A stretch of DNA of 64,000 nucleotides from an uncultured Candidatus Thioglobus sp. (lineage in GTDB: Bacteria; Pseudomonadota; Gammaproteobacteria; PS1; Pseudothioglobaceae): positions 1 through 64,000 of the forward strand of contig CAJQTG010000001.1 of NCBI GenBank assembly GCA_905618925.1, in the 5' to 3' direction. Position numbers and translations under genes: made by a program. Below, in pieces: positions 1-10,007 of this stretch. The notes under the pieces are model-generated. The model did no database searches. It was not told the origin of the DNA and saw only the letters and a program-made list of their open reading frames with translations. The stretch's first letter is position 1. Every line of letters starts with the position of its first letter.

Positions 1-1
1 T

Positions 2-592
2 AAGGCAGAAGCTTCTTTATCTGAAGCATTAGATGCAAAAGGAATTAACTGGGAGCTTCAAGAGGGTGAAGGGGCTTTTTATGGGCCCAAAGTAGAATTT
101 GTGTTGAAAGACTGTTTGGATCGTGAATGGCAGTGCGGCACAATTCAGGCTGATTTTTCTATGCCAGGTAGGCTTGATGCGCAGTTTATTGCTGAAGATG
201 GGTCTAAACAAGTCCCTGTTATGCTTCATAGAGTAATCGTTGGCTCAATTGAGCGATTTACAGGAATGCTGATTGAACATTACGAAGGCGCATTTCCATC
301 TTGGCTTGCTCCAATTCAAGCGGTTATTCTTAATATTTCTCAAAAACAAGAAGAATTTAGTAAAAATGTAGAGAGTAATCTAAAAAAACAAGGACTTAGA
401 GTCATTTCTGACTTGCGTAATGAGAAGATAGGCTTTAAAATACGCGAGCACTCAATGCAACGCTATCCTTATATTTTAGTTGTTGGTGATCGAGAAGTAG
501 AAAATAACCAGGTGTCTGTTCGCCGAAGGGGCGGAGAGGATCTTGGTTCAATGTCTTTAGAGGCGTTGATTGAATTAATAAATCAGGAGTAA
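2..592 (+). CDS. thrS: Threonyl-tRNA synthetase, C-terminal part (5' end outside window)
   Basis: Class II aminoacyl-tRNA synthetase that charges tRNA-Thr in the cytoplasm. Only the last 196 codons are present; the frame is open from base 2, so the gene starts upstream of the window. The visible part holds the class II core stretch [12 protein letters not shown], then QCGTIQADF, the motif 3 region around [16 protein letters not shown], and a C-terminal anticodon-binding domain from about base 310 ([29 protein letters not shown]). It leads the thrS-infC-rpmI-rplT-pheST-ihfA order typical of gammaproteobacteria. Its TAA stop lies 2 nt before the infC start, and the infC ribosome binding site is inside its last codons. 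Identification is secure. Confidence 0.97.
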   Translation, partial: KAEASLSEALDAKGINWELQEGEGAFYGPKVEFVLKDCLDREWQCGTIQADFSMPGRLDAQFIAEDGSKQVPVMLHRVIVGSIERFTGMLIEHYEGAFPSWLAPIQAVILNISQKQEEFSKNVESNLKKQGLRVISDLRNEKIGFKIREHSMQRYPYILVVGDREVENNQVSVRRRGGEDLGSMSLEALIELINQE

Positions 593-594
593 TT

Positions 595-1197
595 ATTAAA
601 AGACCAAATAAGGTAACAACAAGGATTAATGAAAAAATTATTTCACCAACACTCAGAGTCATCAATGATAGAGGTGAACAAATGGGAGTCCTTAGTAACG
701 TTGAAGCTCTTGAATTAGCAGTAAGCGTAGGTTTAGACTTAGTTGAAGTTTCACCAAGTGCAGATCCACCAGTTTGTCGTGTTATGGACTTTGGAAAGTT
801 TCAATATGAGTTAAAGAAGCAAAAGAACGACGCTAAGAAGAAACAGAAAAAAACTCAAGTGAAGATGATTAAGTATCGTCCAGGAACTGAGGAAGGAGAT
901 TATCAGATCAAGTTTAGAAACTTGACAAAATTTTTAGAAAACGGAGACAAAGTTAAGGTAGTTATTTGGTTTCGTGGACGAGAAGTGCAGCATAGAGAGA
1001 TTGGTGCGCTTATGTTAGATAGAATTGAAAAGGATACTGAAGAATTTGCCGTTGTTGAGCAACGTGCAAAAATGGAGGGTCGCCAGCTTGGCATGATGCT
1101 AGCACCCATATCGAAGAAAAGTAAGGCGCCTGTCGCCCGAAAAATTGAACCCGAAAAGGGTGAAGGAGTAAATGATGCCGAAGTTAAAGACAAATAG
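595..1197 (+). CDS. infC: Translation initiation factor IF-3, AUU start
   Basis: IF-3 binds the 30S subunit, prevents premature 50S joining and proofreads initiator tRNA and start codon. The family core is seen throughout: [44 protein letters not shown]. The first ATG (682) would delete the conserved N-terminal stretch that reads in frame upstream as TTRINEKI...[12 protein letters not shown]. No ATG, GTG or TTG supports that extension. An ATT at 595 lies 5 nt after AGGAG (585-589); a second ATT at 592 is too close to the site. AUU is the known autoregulatory start of infC, because IF-3 discriminates against it. The 200-residue product has a charged C-terminal tail of about 30 residues beyond the usual end. 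The 3' end overlaps rpmI. Confidence 0.95.
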   Translation: MKRPNKVTTRINEKIISPTLRVINDRGEQMGVLSNVEALELAVSVGLDLVEVSPSADPPVCRVMDFGKFQYELKKQKNDAKKKQKKTQVKMIKYRPGTEEGDYQIKFRNLTKFLENGDKVKVVIWFRGREVQHREIGALMLDRIEKDTEEFAVVEQRAKMEGRQLGMMLAPISKKSKAPVARKIEPEKGEGVNDAEVKDK

Positions 1198-1372
1198 AGG
1201 TGCTGCAAAGCGCTTCAAAAAGACCGCTAGCGGTCAGTACAAAAGTAAACACTCGCACTTGAGGCATATTCTGACCAAGAAGAGTACTTCTAGAAAACGC
1301 TCATTGCGTTCACCAGACTTTATTGAGAAGGCTGATGTTCCAATGGTCAAAAGAATGTTACCGTACAGCTAA
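1175..1372 (+). CDS. rpmI: 50S ribosomal protein L35
   Basis: Small basic protein of the large ribosomal subunit, 65 residues. The sequence begins [17 protein letters not shown], the family hallmark. Two ATG codons are adjacent (1172 and 1175). The second gives the canonical MPKLK start and sits 6 nt after AAGGAG (1163-1168), so it is preferred. The gene overlaps the last 23 bases of infC in another frame, which suggests translational coupling within the operon. rplT follows after 15 nt. Identification is certain; only the choice between two adjacent starts is open. Confidence 0.97.
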   Translation: MPKLKTNRGAAKRFKKTASGQYKSKHSHLRHILTKKSTSRKRSLRSPDFIEKADVPMVKRMLPYS

Positions 1373-1387
1373 ACTAGGAGTATTACT

Positions 1388-1747
1388 ATGGCAAGAGTTT
1401 CAAGAGGTGTGCAGGCGCACGCTAAACATAAAAAAATATTAAAGAAAGCCAAAGGTTACTATGGCGCTCGTTCAAAAGTTTATCGTGTTGCTAAGCAGGC
1501 GGTAATTAAAGCTGGACAGTATGCTTATCGTGATCGTCGTCAACGTCGTCGTCAGTTCCGTAGATTATGGATCGTACGTATCAACGCTGAGGCAAGGAAT
1601 AATGGCTTAAGCTACTCACAATTTATCAATGGCCTTAACAAAGCTGGTGTTGAGATTGATCGTAAAGTTCTTTCTGATATTGCCATCTTTGATAAAGATG
1701 CCTTTGCAAAAATTGCGGATCAGGCAAAAACTGGTTTAACTGAGTAG
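1388..1747 (+). CDS. rplT: 50S ribosomal protein L20
   Basis: 119-residue basic protein needed early in 50S assembly; it binds 23S rRNA through a long basic N-terminal helix. [19 protein letters not shown] and the arginine-rich [16 protein letters not shown] are diagnostic, and length is normal for the family. Known in E. coli to repress rpmI-rplT translation by binding the infC-rpmI mRNA; whether that control exists here cannot be read from sequence. A GGAG site lies upstream of the ATG. A strong hairpin follows the stop and separates rplT from pheS. Confidence 0.98.
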   Translation: MARVSRGVQAHAKHKKILKKAKGYYGARSKVYRVAKQAVIKAGQYAYRDRRQRRRQFRRLWIVRINAEARNNGLSYSQFINGLNKAGVEIDRKVLSDIAIFDKDAFAKIADQAKTGLTE

Positions 1748-1759
1748 TAAAATCTTACT

Positions 1760-2824
<1,065 letters not shown>

Positions 2825-2840
2825 TGCAAAGGAATAAAGC

Positions 2841-5204
2841 ATGAATATTTCAACTAGATGGATAAGAGAGTGGGTTAACCCAGACGTTAGCGATAGCGAT
2901 CTTTCTGAAAAGCTAACTATGGCAGGTCTCGAAGTAGACAGAATTGCCCCAGTTGCGCCTCCATTTGAAGGCCTAGTTGTTGGCCATGTTGTTAACTGTG
3001 ATAAACATCCAAATGCAGATAAGCTTAGCCTATGTGAAATTGATATTGGTGCTGACAGTAATCTCCAAATAATTTGCGGTGCGCCTAATGTAAGAAAAGA
3101 CTTAAAGGTAGTTGTTGCAACGGTTGGCTCAGTACTCCCAAGTAAACTTAAAATTAAACGCGCAAAGCTTAGAGGCGTTGAATCCAATGGTATGCTTTGC
3201 TCAGAATCAGAGATTGGCCTTTCAGAGAGCCATGAAGGGATTATAGAGCTTGATATGGCTTCTACTCTGGGTCAGAATATTCGATCTGTTCTTGATCTTG
3301 ATGATCATATCATTGAGCTGGATATCACTCCTAATAGGGGTGACTGTTTCAGTGTGCTTGGTGTTGCAAGAGAGGTTTGTGTCAACTATAACCTTTCAAT
3401 GCCATCAATAAACTATAAGGCAGAGCAAAAAGGTACTAGATTATTTAGTTCAAAAGTCACAAATCCTAGTGAGTGTGCAAAATATCTAACAAGAGTTATT
3501 GAGGGTGTTGATAATAGCGTGGAAACTCCAAAATGGATGGCTCAAAAACTATTAAGGGCTTCCCAGCAGTTGCACTCGCCAATAGTAGATATTACAAATT
3601 ATGTTTTATTAGAGCTTGGGCAGCCGATGCATGCCTTTGATTTAAAAACAATTAACGGCGGTATTGAAGTTAGATCTGCGCTTAAAGGTGAAACACTTGA
3701 GCTCTTAAATGGACAAACGGTTTCATTAACTGAAAAAACGCTAGTAATAGCTGATAAAAAGTCAGCAATTGCAATTGCTGGAGTTATGGGTGGAATGAAG
3801 ACTGCAACTCTAGAAAATTCATCAGAAATTTTACTTGAGAGTGCCTTTTTTGACCAAATATCTATCGCGGGTATAGCAAGGTCATATGGGCTTCACACTG
3901 AAGCCTCTCTTCGCTTTGAAAGAGGAGTTGACTTTAATATAACTCGCCAGGCTATGGAAAGAGCAACTGAGTTAGTTCTTGAGATTTGTGGTGGCAATGC
4001 TTCAGTAATTAATGAATGTATTGACCCGCAGTCACTGCCAGCGCTTGAGCCAATTGAAATTTCTAATGATAAAATTTCAAGAGTTTTGGGTTTTGATTTA
4101 GAGCCATCTTGGATTGAATCCAAGTTTAAATTTCTTGAATTTGAATTCACAATTAATAGCACTAATTCATGGACAATTAAACCGCCAAGTTTTCGTTTTG
4201 ATATTCGAATTCCAGCGGACATAATTGAAGAGCTAGCGAGGCTTTATGGTTATGACAAAATTCCTGTACAAAGACTCTCCATTAATGCCAATATATCAAA
4301 GTCATCTCAGGCAAAAATAAGTTCAAATGACCTTTCAAGTTCTCTAGTTAATAGAGGCTATAAAGAAGTTATTACTTACAGCTTTATCTCTAATGAGATG
4401 CATGAACTGGTTGATCCAAACTCAACAAAAATATTATTAAAGAATCCAATCTCTGACGATATGGCAGTTATGCGCTCAAGCTTATGGTCTGGATTAATTC
4501 AATCTGCCAAATCAAATATTAGAAGAGGGCACAATAACGCTAGATTCTTTGAATTAGGGCAGTGCTTTACAGGGACTTTGGTTGAAGACCAAGTTCAAAA
4601 AATTGCTGGAATTGTTTGTGGTAACCGTCATGACTCTCAGTGGAGCGGAAGTGAGAGGGAGGTAGATTTTTTTGATGCAAAATCTGACGTAGAGGCATTA
4701 TTATTTCTCAGTAAGAATGAGTATACCTTTGAGGCAGCAGAGCATCCTGCACTTCAAATGGGACAGACAGCCAAAATCATTAAAGGCAATAAAGTTATTG
4801 GATGGGTTGGAGCATTATCTCCAAAACTTCAAAAAACTTTATCAATGCCAAACTCTTTTCTTTTTGAGATAAATCAGAAGGAGATTGAGCAGGGTGAAAT
4901 TTCATGCTACGAACCTTTTTCATCTTTTCAAGCATCCCAAAGGGATATTGCAATAGTGGTATCAAAACAGATTACTGCAGATCAGCTCATCAATTCAATT
5001 CGGTCTCTAAAACAAGACGATCTTGTTGATATTAACTTGTTTGATGTTTATGAAGGTGAGCATATTGATGAGGGCAGTAAGAGCATCGCTTTGAATCTAA
5101 CTTATCAATCAATAGAAGTTACATTAACTGATGAACAATTAGCCGAAAAAGTTAGTAAAATAGTGGCTCATTTAGAATTAAAATTTTCCGCTAAACTAAG
5201 ATAA
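2841..5204 (+). CDS. pheT: Phenylalanyl-tRNA synthetase beta subunit
   Basis: 787-residue beta subunit that handles tRNA binding and editing of Tyr-tRNA-Phe. Domains in order: N-terminal tRNA-binding EMAP-like fold (VVGHVVNCDKHPNADKLSLCEID, residues about 46-70), B3/B4 editing domain (SPIVDITNYVLLELGQPMHAFD), the B5 region, a class II-like inactive core, and the C-terminal anticodon-binding FDX-ACB domain (PFSSFQASQRDIAIVV to the end). AAAGGA (2827-2832) precedes the ATG. Length is normal. ihfA starts 4 nt after the stop, so this is one transcription unit. Confidence 0.97.
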   Translation: MNISTRWIREWVNPDVSDSDLSEKLTMAGLEVDRIAPVAPPFEGLVVGHVVNCDKHPNADKLSLCEIDIGADSNLQIICGAPNVRKDLKVVVATVGSVLPSKLKIKRAKLRGVESNGMLCSESEIGLSESHEGIIELDMASTLGQNIRSVLDLDDHIIELDITPNRGDCFSVLGVAREVCVNYNLSMPSINYKAEQKGTRLFSSKVTNPSECAKYLTRVIEGVDNSVETPKWMAQKLLRASQQLHSPIVDITNYVLLELGQPMHAFDLKTINGGIEVRSALKGETLELLNGQTVSLTEKTLVIADKKSAIAIAGVMGGMKTATLENSSEILLESAFFDQISIAGIARSYGLHTEASLRFERGVDFNITRQAMERATELVLEICGGNASVINECIDPQSLPALEPIEISNDKISRVLGFDLEPSWIESKFKFLEFEFTINSTNSWTIKPPSFRFDIRIPADIIEELARLYGYDKIPVQRLSINANISKSSQAKISSNDLSSSLVNRGYKEVITYSFISNEMHELVDPNSTKILLKNPISDDMAVMRSSLWSGLIQSAKSNIRRGHNNARFFELGQCFTGTLVEDQVQKIAGIVCGNRHDSQWSGSEREVDFFDAKSDVEALLFLSKNEYTFEAAEHPALQMGQTAKIIKGNKVIGWVGALSPKLQKTLSMPNSFLFEINQKEIEQGEISCYEPFSSFQASQRDIAIVVSKQITADQLINSIRSLKQDDLVDINLFDVYEGEHIDEGSKSIALNLTYQSIEVTLTDEQLAEKVSKIVAHLELKFSAKLR

Positions 5205-5208
5205 ATAT

Positions 5209-5499
5209 ATGTCTCTTACAAAACAAGATATTGCAAACACGCTCGTTAAGAAAACTGAGCTTACACAAACTCAAGCATTGGCATTAACGAATCAGTTTTT
5301 TGACCAAATAATTGAGACTCTTAAGACTGGTGAAGAGATTAAATTATCAAGCTTTGGTAATTTTGTAGTTAGAGAGAAAACGTCTCGACCTGGAAGAAAT
5401 CCAAAAACCGGTGAAGAGGTTATGATTAGCGCTAGAAAAGTAGTAACCTTTAAGGCTGGTCCGAAGCTAAAGTTAGCAACGCAATTAGGTAAAAAGTAA
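5209..5499 (+). CDS. ihfA: Integration host factor alpha subunit
   Basis: Histone-like DNA-bending protein, 96 residues, that pairs with IhfB to kink DNA by about 160 degrees at specific sites. It shows the HU/IHF fold: MSLTKQDIANTLVKKTELTQTQA helices, then the beta-arm core FGNFVVREKTSRPGRNPKTGEE with the proline that intercalates into DNA. Position directly after pheT, the usual gammaproteobacterial place of ihfA (himA), separates it from ihfB and hupA/B. No strong ribosome binding site is seen, so translation is probably coupled to pheT. Confidence 0.95.
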   Translation: MSLTKQDIANTLVKKTELTQTQALALTNQFFDQIIETLKTGEEIKLSSFGNFVVREKTSRPGRNPKTGEEVMISARKVVTFKAGPKLKLATQLGKK

Positions 5500-5501
5500 G
5501 T

Positions 5502-5948
5502 CTAGTCGCTTATCGCGACCATAAATCCTTTTAATATTGGTATGACACTAAGCATTACAAGTTGCTGAAGATTCTCATCAGCTGTTTTGCCGCTTGCAAC
5601 TCTTTTCTTAAGTGAGGGAACATAGTCATCATCTAGAGAAAAGGATATAAATAATAGCTCCTTATCTTCCTCTGAGTCACCCTCATTTTGAATCATCTCA
5701 ACGTCATAAATTGAATTTGGCTCTTCAGCTAACTTATTAACAAAAAGAATAGTTTCATTGAAGTGCAGAAAAAATCTTTCCGCAGGACAGCTTGAAGATT
5801 TTTTAAGCTCTAATTCGCCTTGAGACATAGCCCCAGCTATCTGGTCATAGTGTTGCTCGGTTAGTCTTACATATCTGGTATCAAGATAATCACCAAGATC
5901 ATTATCACCCTCGTATACTTTTATATATTGAATTAACTCTTTAAGCAT
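5502..5948 (-). CDS. Uncharacterised acidic protein
   Basis: I do not recognise this 148-residue protein. The frame could be extended to a TTG at 6011, but the ATG at 5948 (MLKELIQYIKVYEGDN) removes an implausible hydrophobic leader, so I prefer it. It is strongly acidic in the middle (NEGDSEEDKELLF), has no signal peptide or clear membrane segment, and ends in a hydrophobic helix (LVMLSVIPILKGFMVAI). It is convergent with ihfA, with only 2 nt between the stops. No functional claim is made; reading frame and codon use look like a real gene. Confidence 0.6.
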   Translation of the reverse strand: MLKELIQYIKVYEGDNDLGDYLDTRYVRLTEQHYDQIAGAMSQGELELKKSSSCPAERFFLHFNETILFVNKLAEEPNSIYDVEMIQNEGDSEEDKELLFISFSLDDDYVPSLKKRVASGKTADENLQQLVMLSVIPILKGFMVAISD

Positions 5949-6082
5949 AAAGTAGTAAATGAGAAAAGTTAGTAGGAATTTTATCGAAAAACAACTACAA
6001 AGGTTAGTCAATAGTATATTAATTGACTGATTTTTAACTAATTTAAATTAGATACTTTCTAATTATTCCCCTAAGTATATTT

Positions 6083-6111
6083 TTGTCATACTGTATCCTA
6101 CTCGTTAGATT
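6083..6111 (+). promoter_or_regulatory. Possible sigma70 promoter for the gene at 6132
   Basis: TTGTCA (6083-6088), a 17 bp spacer and TAGATT (6106-6111). This puts the start of transcription about 15 nt before the ATG at 6132, a very short leader. Match is moderate and untested. Confidence 0.4.
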
Positions 6112-6131
6112 AATTATAGAAGAACAAAAAA

Positions 6132-6557
6132 ATGGCAGATCAAAAATACTTTTATCAAGATGGATATTCAGCACAAGAAGAAAAGAAATTAAAGCGTTAT
6201 GAAGAGTGGGCTGGTAAGACTCTAGAGGAGGTTAAAGAGGGGATCGTTAATGACTCATTAAATGAAGAGCAGTATGGCGCTTTTTCAATTGAATTTTGGA
6301 AGGATGAATCTCTTGTATTTGCATGTTTAAAAGCAGAGCATGATATTGAATTAATTTTTAATAATGTTCGTAAGTTTTTATGGCGTGATAAAGACTTTGT
6401 TCTAAGTGTAATGAGTGAAAGATGGTATTACCCTTTGACAAGTATAGAATTTCAAGATCAAGAATTTAATTATTTTGACTACATTCATGAATCTCTAAAG
6501 AATGATGAGGACGTTGTTATTGCTATAGGTAAATTAAAGAATCTTGAGACTTCATGA
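6132..6557 (+). CDS. Uncharacterised protein, possible weak DUF4116-like repeats
   Basis: 141 residues, acidic and rich in aromatic residues, without signal peptide or membrane segments. Two segments, DESLVFACLKAEHDIELIFNN and KDFVLSVMSERWYYPLTS, have the spacing of the D-x-x-FVL-x-x-V helical units of DUF4116-type repeats, but the resemblance is weak and made by eye. It stands alone on the plus strand between minus-strand unknown genes. No function can be assigned. Confidence 0.6.
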   Translation: MADQKYFYQDGYSAQEEKKLKRYEEWAGKTLEEVKEGIVNDSLNEEQYGAFSIEFWKDESLVFACLKAEHDIELIFNNVRKFLWRDKDFVLSVMSERWYYPLTSIEFQDQEFNYFDYIHESLKNDEDVVIAIGKLKNLETS

Positions 6558-6589
6558 TGTCAAAAAGCCAGAAGCGCGTGGTACTTCTT

Positions 6590-6847
6590 CTAACTTAGGC
6601 TTTTAACGTGCTCTACAGTTTTCTTGTAAAGATATTCTAGGTTGTCTTTATGGGTTCGATCAATAATTCTTTGGTCATTATCAATATGATGAAGAATGTC
6701 ATGAATAAGGCCATATACTGATTTCATATTTTTACGATCTTTGCTCTTGAGATTGTAGTCAGATACTTCCAGCCATCTGCCATCTTTTGATGCAATTATC
6801 TTATCTATCTGCGTGATAACTTCACTAATGTCTGTATTTAATCCCAT
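6590..6847 (-). CDS. Small uncharacterised protein
   Basis: 85 residues, soluble, helical and charged, with no motif I recognise (KSVYGLIHDILHHIDNDQRIIDRTHKDN). The ATG at 6847 is the only sensible start. It is one of several short orphan genes between ihfA and the AI-2E-type permease. It may be a lineage-specific protein; coding status is likely but not certain. Confidence 0.5.
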   Translation of the reverse strand: MGLNTDISEVITQIDKIIASKDGRWLEVSDYNLKSKDRKNMKSVYGLIHDILHHIDNDQRIIDRTHKDNLEYLYKKTVEHVKSLS

Positions 6848-6925
6848 GCGATTATTTTACTGTTATAGTAAAATTTTAGTTGGCTGTTTTAAAAAATATC
6901 CAACCTTTAGATAGGGTTATTGATA

Positions 6926-7120
6926 TTAAACTTTAAGGTATTTCTTTTGCTTTTCTTTTATCCAGCGCACTCGTTTACGCCATAGTTTATAAGATCCTGG
7001 CTTTAGATTACTTTGCATGATGCGTTTGACTTCAGGCTCTTTGATGTCAAATTCTCTTTCAATATCTGAAAAGGTTGCCTCATCGCTCCAAGCCATTTCT
7101 ATTAATCCATTTACATTCAT
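6926..7120 (-). CDS. DUF2805 (TIGR03643) family protein
   Basis: 64-residue protein matching the small DUF2805/TIGR03643 family: IEMAWSDEATFSDIEREFDIKEPEVKRIMQSNLKPGSYKLWRKRV. The conserved ending S-(F/Y)-KLWRKRV is diagnostic. The region looks like a helix-turn-helix (residues about 14-35) followed by a basic tail, so DNA or RNA binding is possible, but the family has no known function. It is followed on the same strand, toward higher coordinates, by the permease gene. Confidence 0.8.
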   Translation of the reverse strand: MNVNGLIEMAWSDEATFSDIEREFDIKEPEVKRIMQSNLKPGSYKLWRKRVRWIKEKQKKYLKV

Positions 7121-7136
7121 ATTTTAGAGATATTTA

Positions 7137-8219
7137 TTAAGAGGCTTTATCGAAGCTACCAAATTGAATTTGATAAATCTCAAATATAGTAATCGACATT
7201 GCAGCAATGATTGGGCCAATAAAGAGGCCCAAAATACCAAACTTGATAATTCCAGCAAAAGTTGAAAGGACGGTAATCAGAGTATGGTTTAAAGCACTTT
7301 GATGATTCATAGAACTTGATAACTTCTTAATAATAATAGGTCTTAGAAAATTATCAATGAGTGTGCCCGCTAAAATTGCCCCAAAAAAGACGATGATTAA
7401 TGCATTAACTGTCTCGCCTGTTGCAAATAAATAGATTGATAACGGAAGCCATACCAGTATTCCGCCAAGTACTGGAATAAAGCTTGCAAGAGCCATTGCG
7501 ACGCCAAAAAATAAAGCTGGAAGGCCGACAATCATTACTCCTATTGCAAAAGCAACTCCTTGCGTTAACGAAACTAAAAAGACGCTACCTACAAGCGTTA
7601 AAGATAATCCTGAGAATTGATTAAGAAGTAAGTTGTCAATTTTTTTATCAAGAGGGGATGCTTTTTTAATTTTCTCAATGAATGATGGTCCATCAACATA
7701 AAAGTAGTAAAGAGAAAAGATTGTGATAATAACAAAAAAGATAAACTGACTAGACAGCGTTGTAATGCTTTTTAAAATTACGATCGAGAAATCTTTGACC
7801 GCTATAGCAATCGATTCAAGATTGTTACGAAGAGAGCTATCAAGAAACTCACGAATCGAATCAGATAAAGGCAATCCCATAATTATTTCGTCTGTTATTC
7901 TACTAATTTCACCCATCTTGAAGTCACTTTGTAACTTATTAATAAGGGTCGTAAATTCAATACCGCTAACCAGTAAGATGTATCCAAGGGGCAGTATTAG
8001 AAGGGTAGTTACAAGAAGCGTCATTATTATTGCAGCACGATTTTTTGAGTATCTCTGAGATAAATTAAGAAAGCTGCTGTAAGTTGATATGCAAATCAAT
8101 AGGGACAAGAAAAGGTAGGCAATAAAGGGAGTAAATAACCAAACTAAGGCAAGAATAGAGAGGGCTAAAAGAATTAATACCAGGCCGTTCCCATGACTTT
8201 TATTGATGCTTCCTTCCAA
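7137..8219 (-). CDS. AI-2E family transporter (PerM/YdiK-like permease)
   Basis: 360-residue integral inner-membrane protein of the AI-2E transporter superfamily. Members export autoinducer-2, exchange Na+ for H+, or are unassigned. The pattern is right: hydrophobic N-terminal pairs (LVLILLALSILALVWLFTPFIAYLFLSLL), a soluble central segment (residues about 90-150), then a C-terminal bundle with the signature GLPALFFGVAMALASFIPVLGGILVWLP and a GPIIAAM motif near the end. The start is TTG at 8219, placed by AAGGAG a few bases upstream. Substrate cannot be predicted. Confidence 0.85.
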   Translation of the reverse strand: MEGSINKSHGNGLVLILLALSILALVWLFTPFIAYLFLSLLICISTYSSFLNLSQRYSKNRAAIIMTLLVTTLLILPLGYILLVSGIEFTTLINKLQSDFKMGEISRITDEIIMGLPLSDSIREFLDSSLRNNLESIAIAVKDFSIVILKSITTLSSQFIFFVIITIFSLYYFYVDGPSFIEKIKKASPLDKKIDNLLLNQFSGLSLTLVGSVFLVSLTQGVAFAIGVMIVGLPALFFGVAMALASFIPVLGGILVWLPLSIYLFATGETVNALIIVFFGAILAGTLIDNFLRPIIIKKLSSSMNHQSALNHTLITVLSTFAGIIKFGILGLFIGPIIAAMSITIFEIYQIQFGSFDKAS

Positions 8220-8430
8220 AACTTCTCCTTAAGGTTGTATAACTAGTTGAGAATTATAGAGACTCAATTGCATATCTTAAAGTAGTTCTAGGAATTTGTG
8301 CGGAGATTTAATTTGAAAAGACTTGACATTAGTCATCACAATTAGAAGATTGCTAAGATTTTAAGCTCATTTATTACTTCTTTTGCCATCATAAGATATA
8401 CTATATTCTTTTGATAAATGGCAGTTATAT

Positions 8431-8916
8431 ATGCAGACAGCTTATCTAGCAGGCGGTTGCTTTTGGTGCGTAGAAGCAATCTTTCAGCGAGTTAACGGCG
8501 TTAAAGAATTAAAAAATGGCTATTGTAATGGCTCTACGCAAAGCCCAACTTATGAAGCAATATGTACGGGCCAAACTGGACACGCAGAAGTCTTAAAAAT
8601 TGAGTACGATGAGAGCGTAGTTAGCTATGTATCTTTACTAGAGGTTTTTGTTGAGACTCATAATCCAATGAGCCTAAATCAGCAGGGTGCAGACAAAGGA
8701 ACGCAGTACCGATCAGCTATCTTTTATACCAATGATTCACAGAAGCAAATTGCAACTTCAGTTATTGGAGACATAAAGGGCGCAGTAACTGAAATTACAG
8801 AGCTTGATGTATTCTATCCTGCAGAAGCTTATCACCAAGATTACTTCAATAACAATGCTAATCAGCCATACTGCCAAATGGTTATTTTGCCAAAAATTAA
8901 TAAGTACTTTAAGTAA
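8431..8916 (+). CDS. msrA: Peptide methionine-S-sulfoxide reductase A
   Basis: Repairs oxidised proteins by reducing methionine S-sulfoxide, with thioredoxin as reductant. 161 residues. The catalytic motif GGCFWC lies at residues 8-13; Cys10 is the nucleophile. GHAEVLKIEYD, NPMSLNQQGADKGTQYRSAIFY and YHQDYFNNNANQPYC are all family-conserved. It lacks an MsrB fusion. The next gene, a ThiF/MoeB-like E1, begins 7 nt after the stop, so the two are probably co-transcribed. Confidence 0.96.
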   Translation: MQTAYLAGGCFWCVEAIFQRVNGVKELKNGYCNGSTQSPTYEAICTGQTGHAEVLKIEYDESVVSYVSLLEVFVETHNPMSLNQQGADKGTQYRSAIFYTNDSQKQIATSVIGDIKGAVTEITELDVFYPAEAYHQDYFNNNANQPYCQMVILPKINKYFK

Positions 8917-8923
8917 TAAATCA

Positions 8924-9670
8924 ATGAAAGATCAAGAACTATTAAGATACTCTAAACAAATTATGTTGCCTCAGATTGATATTGAGGGGCAACAGAAAAT
9001 TATGGACTCTACAATACTAATTATTGGTATGGGCGGTCTTGGATCTCCTACAGCTCTTTATTTAGCAGCTGCGGGAGTAGGTCATATAATAATTGCTGAT
9101 TTTGATCAGGTAGAGCTTTCAAATCTCCAACGTCAAATCATTCACCAAACTAAAGACATCGGTGAAGACAAGGTAAACTCTGCTAAAAATAAATTGATTG
9201 AGCTTAACCCAGAAATTAAAGTAACGATTGCAAATGAGCTAGTTCATACGGGCAATCTTTCTTCATTAGTCAAAGATGTTGATCTGGTTTTGGACGGTAC
9301 TGATAACTTTGAAAGTCGCTTTGAAATTAATAAGGCATGTGTTGAATTTGAAAAACCTCTTGTTTCAGCTGCGGTAATTCGCTTTGAAGGCCAGGTCTCT
9401 GTTTTTAAGGGTTATGAGAAAGATCAGCCATGCTACCAGTGCCTCTATTCTGAAGAAGGAGATGACAATGAGAGTTGTGTTCAAAATGGCGTTTTAGCGC
9501 CAGTAGCTGGACTCATTGGAACTATTCAGGCTCTCCAAGCTATCAAGGTTATATTGAGCTTAGGGGATGAGCTATGCGGAACACTTCTATTGGTTGACGG
9601 ACTGGATTTAAGTTTTAGAAAGGTTAAAATTGGTAAAGATTTAAAGTGCCCAATATGTAACGCTAGTTAG
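8924..9670 (+). CDS. moeB: HesA/MoeB/ThiF family adenylyltransferase
   Basis: E1-like enzyme that adenylates the C-terminal glycine of a sulfur-carrier protein (MoaD or ThiS). 248 residues from the ATG at 8924 (MKDQELLRYSKQIMLPQ, the family start); a longer frame reaching 8804 lies inside msrA and is rejected. Nucleotide-binding GMGGLGSP is at residues 35-42, DFDQVELSNLQRQI follows, and DGTDNFESR is the substrate-contact stretch. Two CxxC pairs (CYQC and CPIC near the end) form the structural zinc site. No rhodanese domain is present. MoeB versus ThiF cannot be separated because no moa or thi gene is next to it. Confidence 0.85.
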   Translation: MKDQELLRYSKQIMLPQIDIEGQQKIMDSTILIIGMGGLGSPTALYLAAAGVGHIIIADFDQVELSNLQRQIIHQTKDIGEDKVNSAKNKLIELNPEIKVTIANELVHTGNLSSLVKDVDLVLDGTDNFESRFEINKACVEFEKPLVSAAVIRFEGQVSVFKGYEKDQPCYQCLYSEEGDDNESCVQNGVLAPVAGLIGTIQALQAIKVILSLGDELCGTLLLVDGLDLSFRKVKIGKDLKCPICNAS

Positions 9671-9701
9671 ATCTAAATTTATATTTTCGGAGGGTTAAAA
9701 A

Positions 9702-9971
9702 ATGATTAATTTTATAAGTATTCTTGTGTCAGTTGGCTTTGGGTATCTTTTCTTTAAGATTGCAAGACCTAAGGTGCAATCTGGATCTAAATCTATTTAT
9801 TACGCACGAACTTTTCTTGCTTGGAGTCTTTTTGCTTCGACTTCGTTTTATGTCCGTCCTTTTGTTGTTGACCAGAGTATCAATAATATAATTTACTGGC
9901 TAATGATGTCAGCTCCATTTGCTATTTTTGCAGCAATCGCTGGTTATCTTTATGGAAAGTTTAGTAAGTAA
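9702..9971 (+). CDS. Small membrane protein, uncharacterised
   Basis: 89 residues with three hydrophobic segments (about 3-20, 33-50 and 64-84). A strong GGAGG site sits upstream of the ATG, supporting expression. I do not recognise a family. It lies between the MoeB-like gene and a DUF393 gene on the same strand, and may be in one unit with them. Confidence 0.65.
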   Translation: MINFISILVSVGFGYLFFKIARPKVQSGSKSIYYARTFLAWSLFASTSFYVRPFVVDQSINNIIYWLMMSAPFAIFAAIAGYLYGKFSK

Positions 9972-10007
9972 TTACTAACAGCAGCGTAATAACTAATTAA
10001 TAGAATT

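Noticed and set aside
682-1197. ATG start of infC at 682
   Set aside because: It removes the conserved N-terminal IF-3 region that is in frame upstream.
8804-8923. Extended start of the MoeB-like gene inside msrA
   Set aside because: The extra 40 residues are an out-of-frame reading of msrA; the family start MKDQELLRYSKQ is at 8924.
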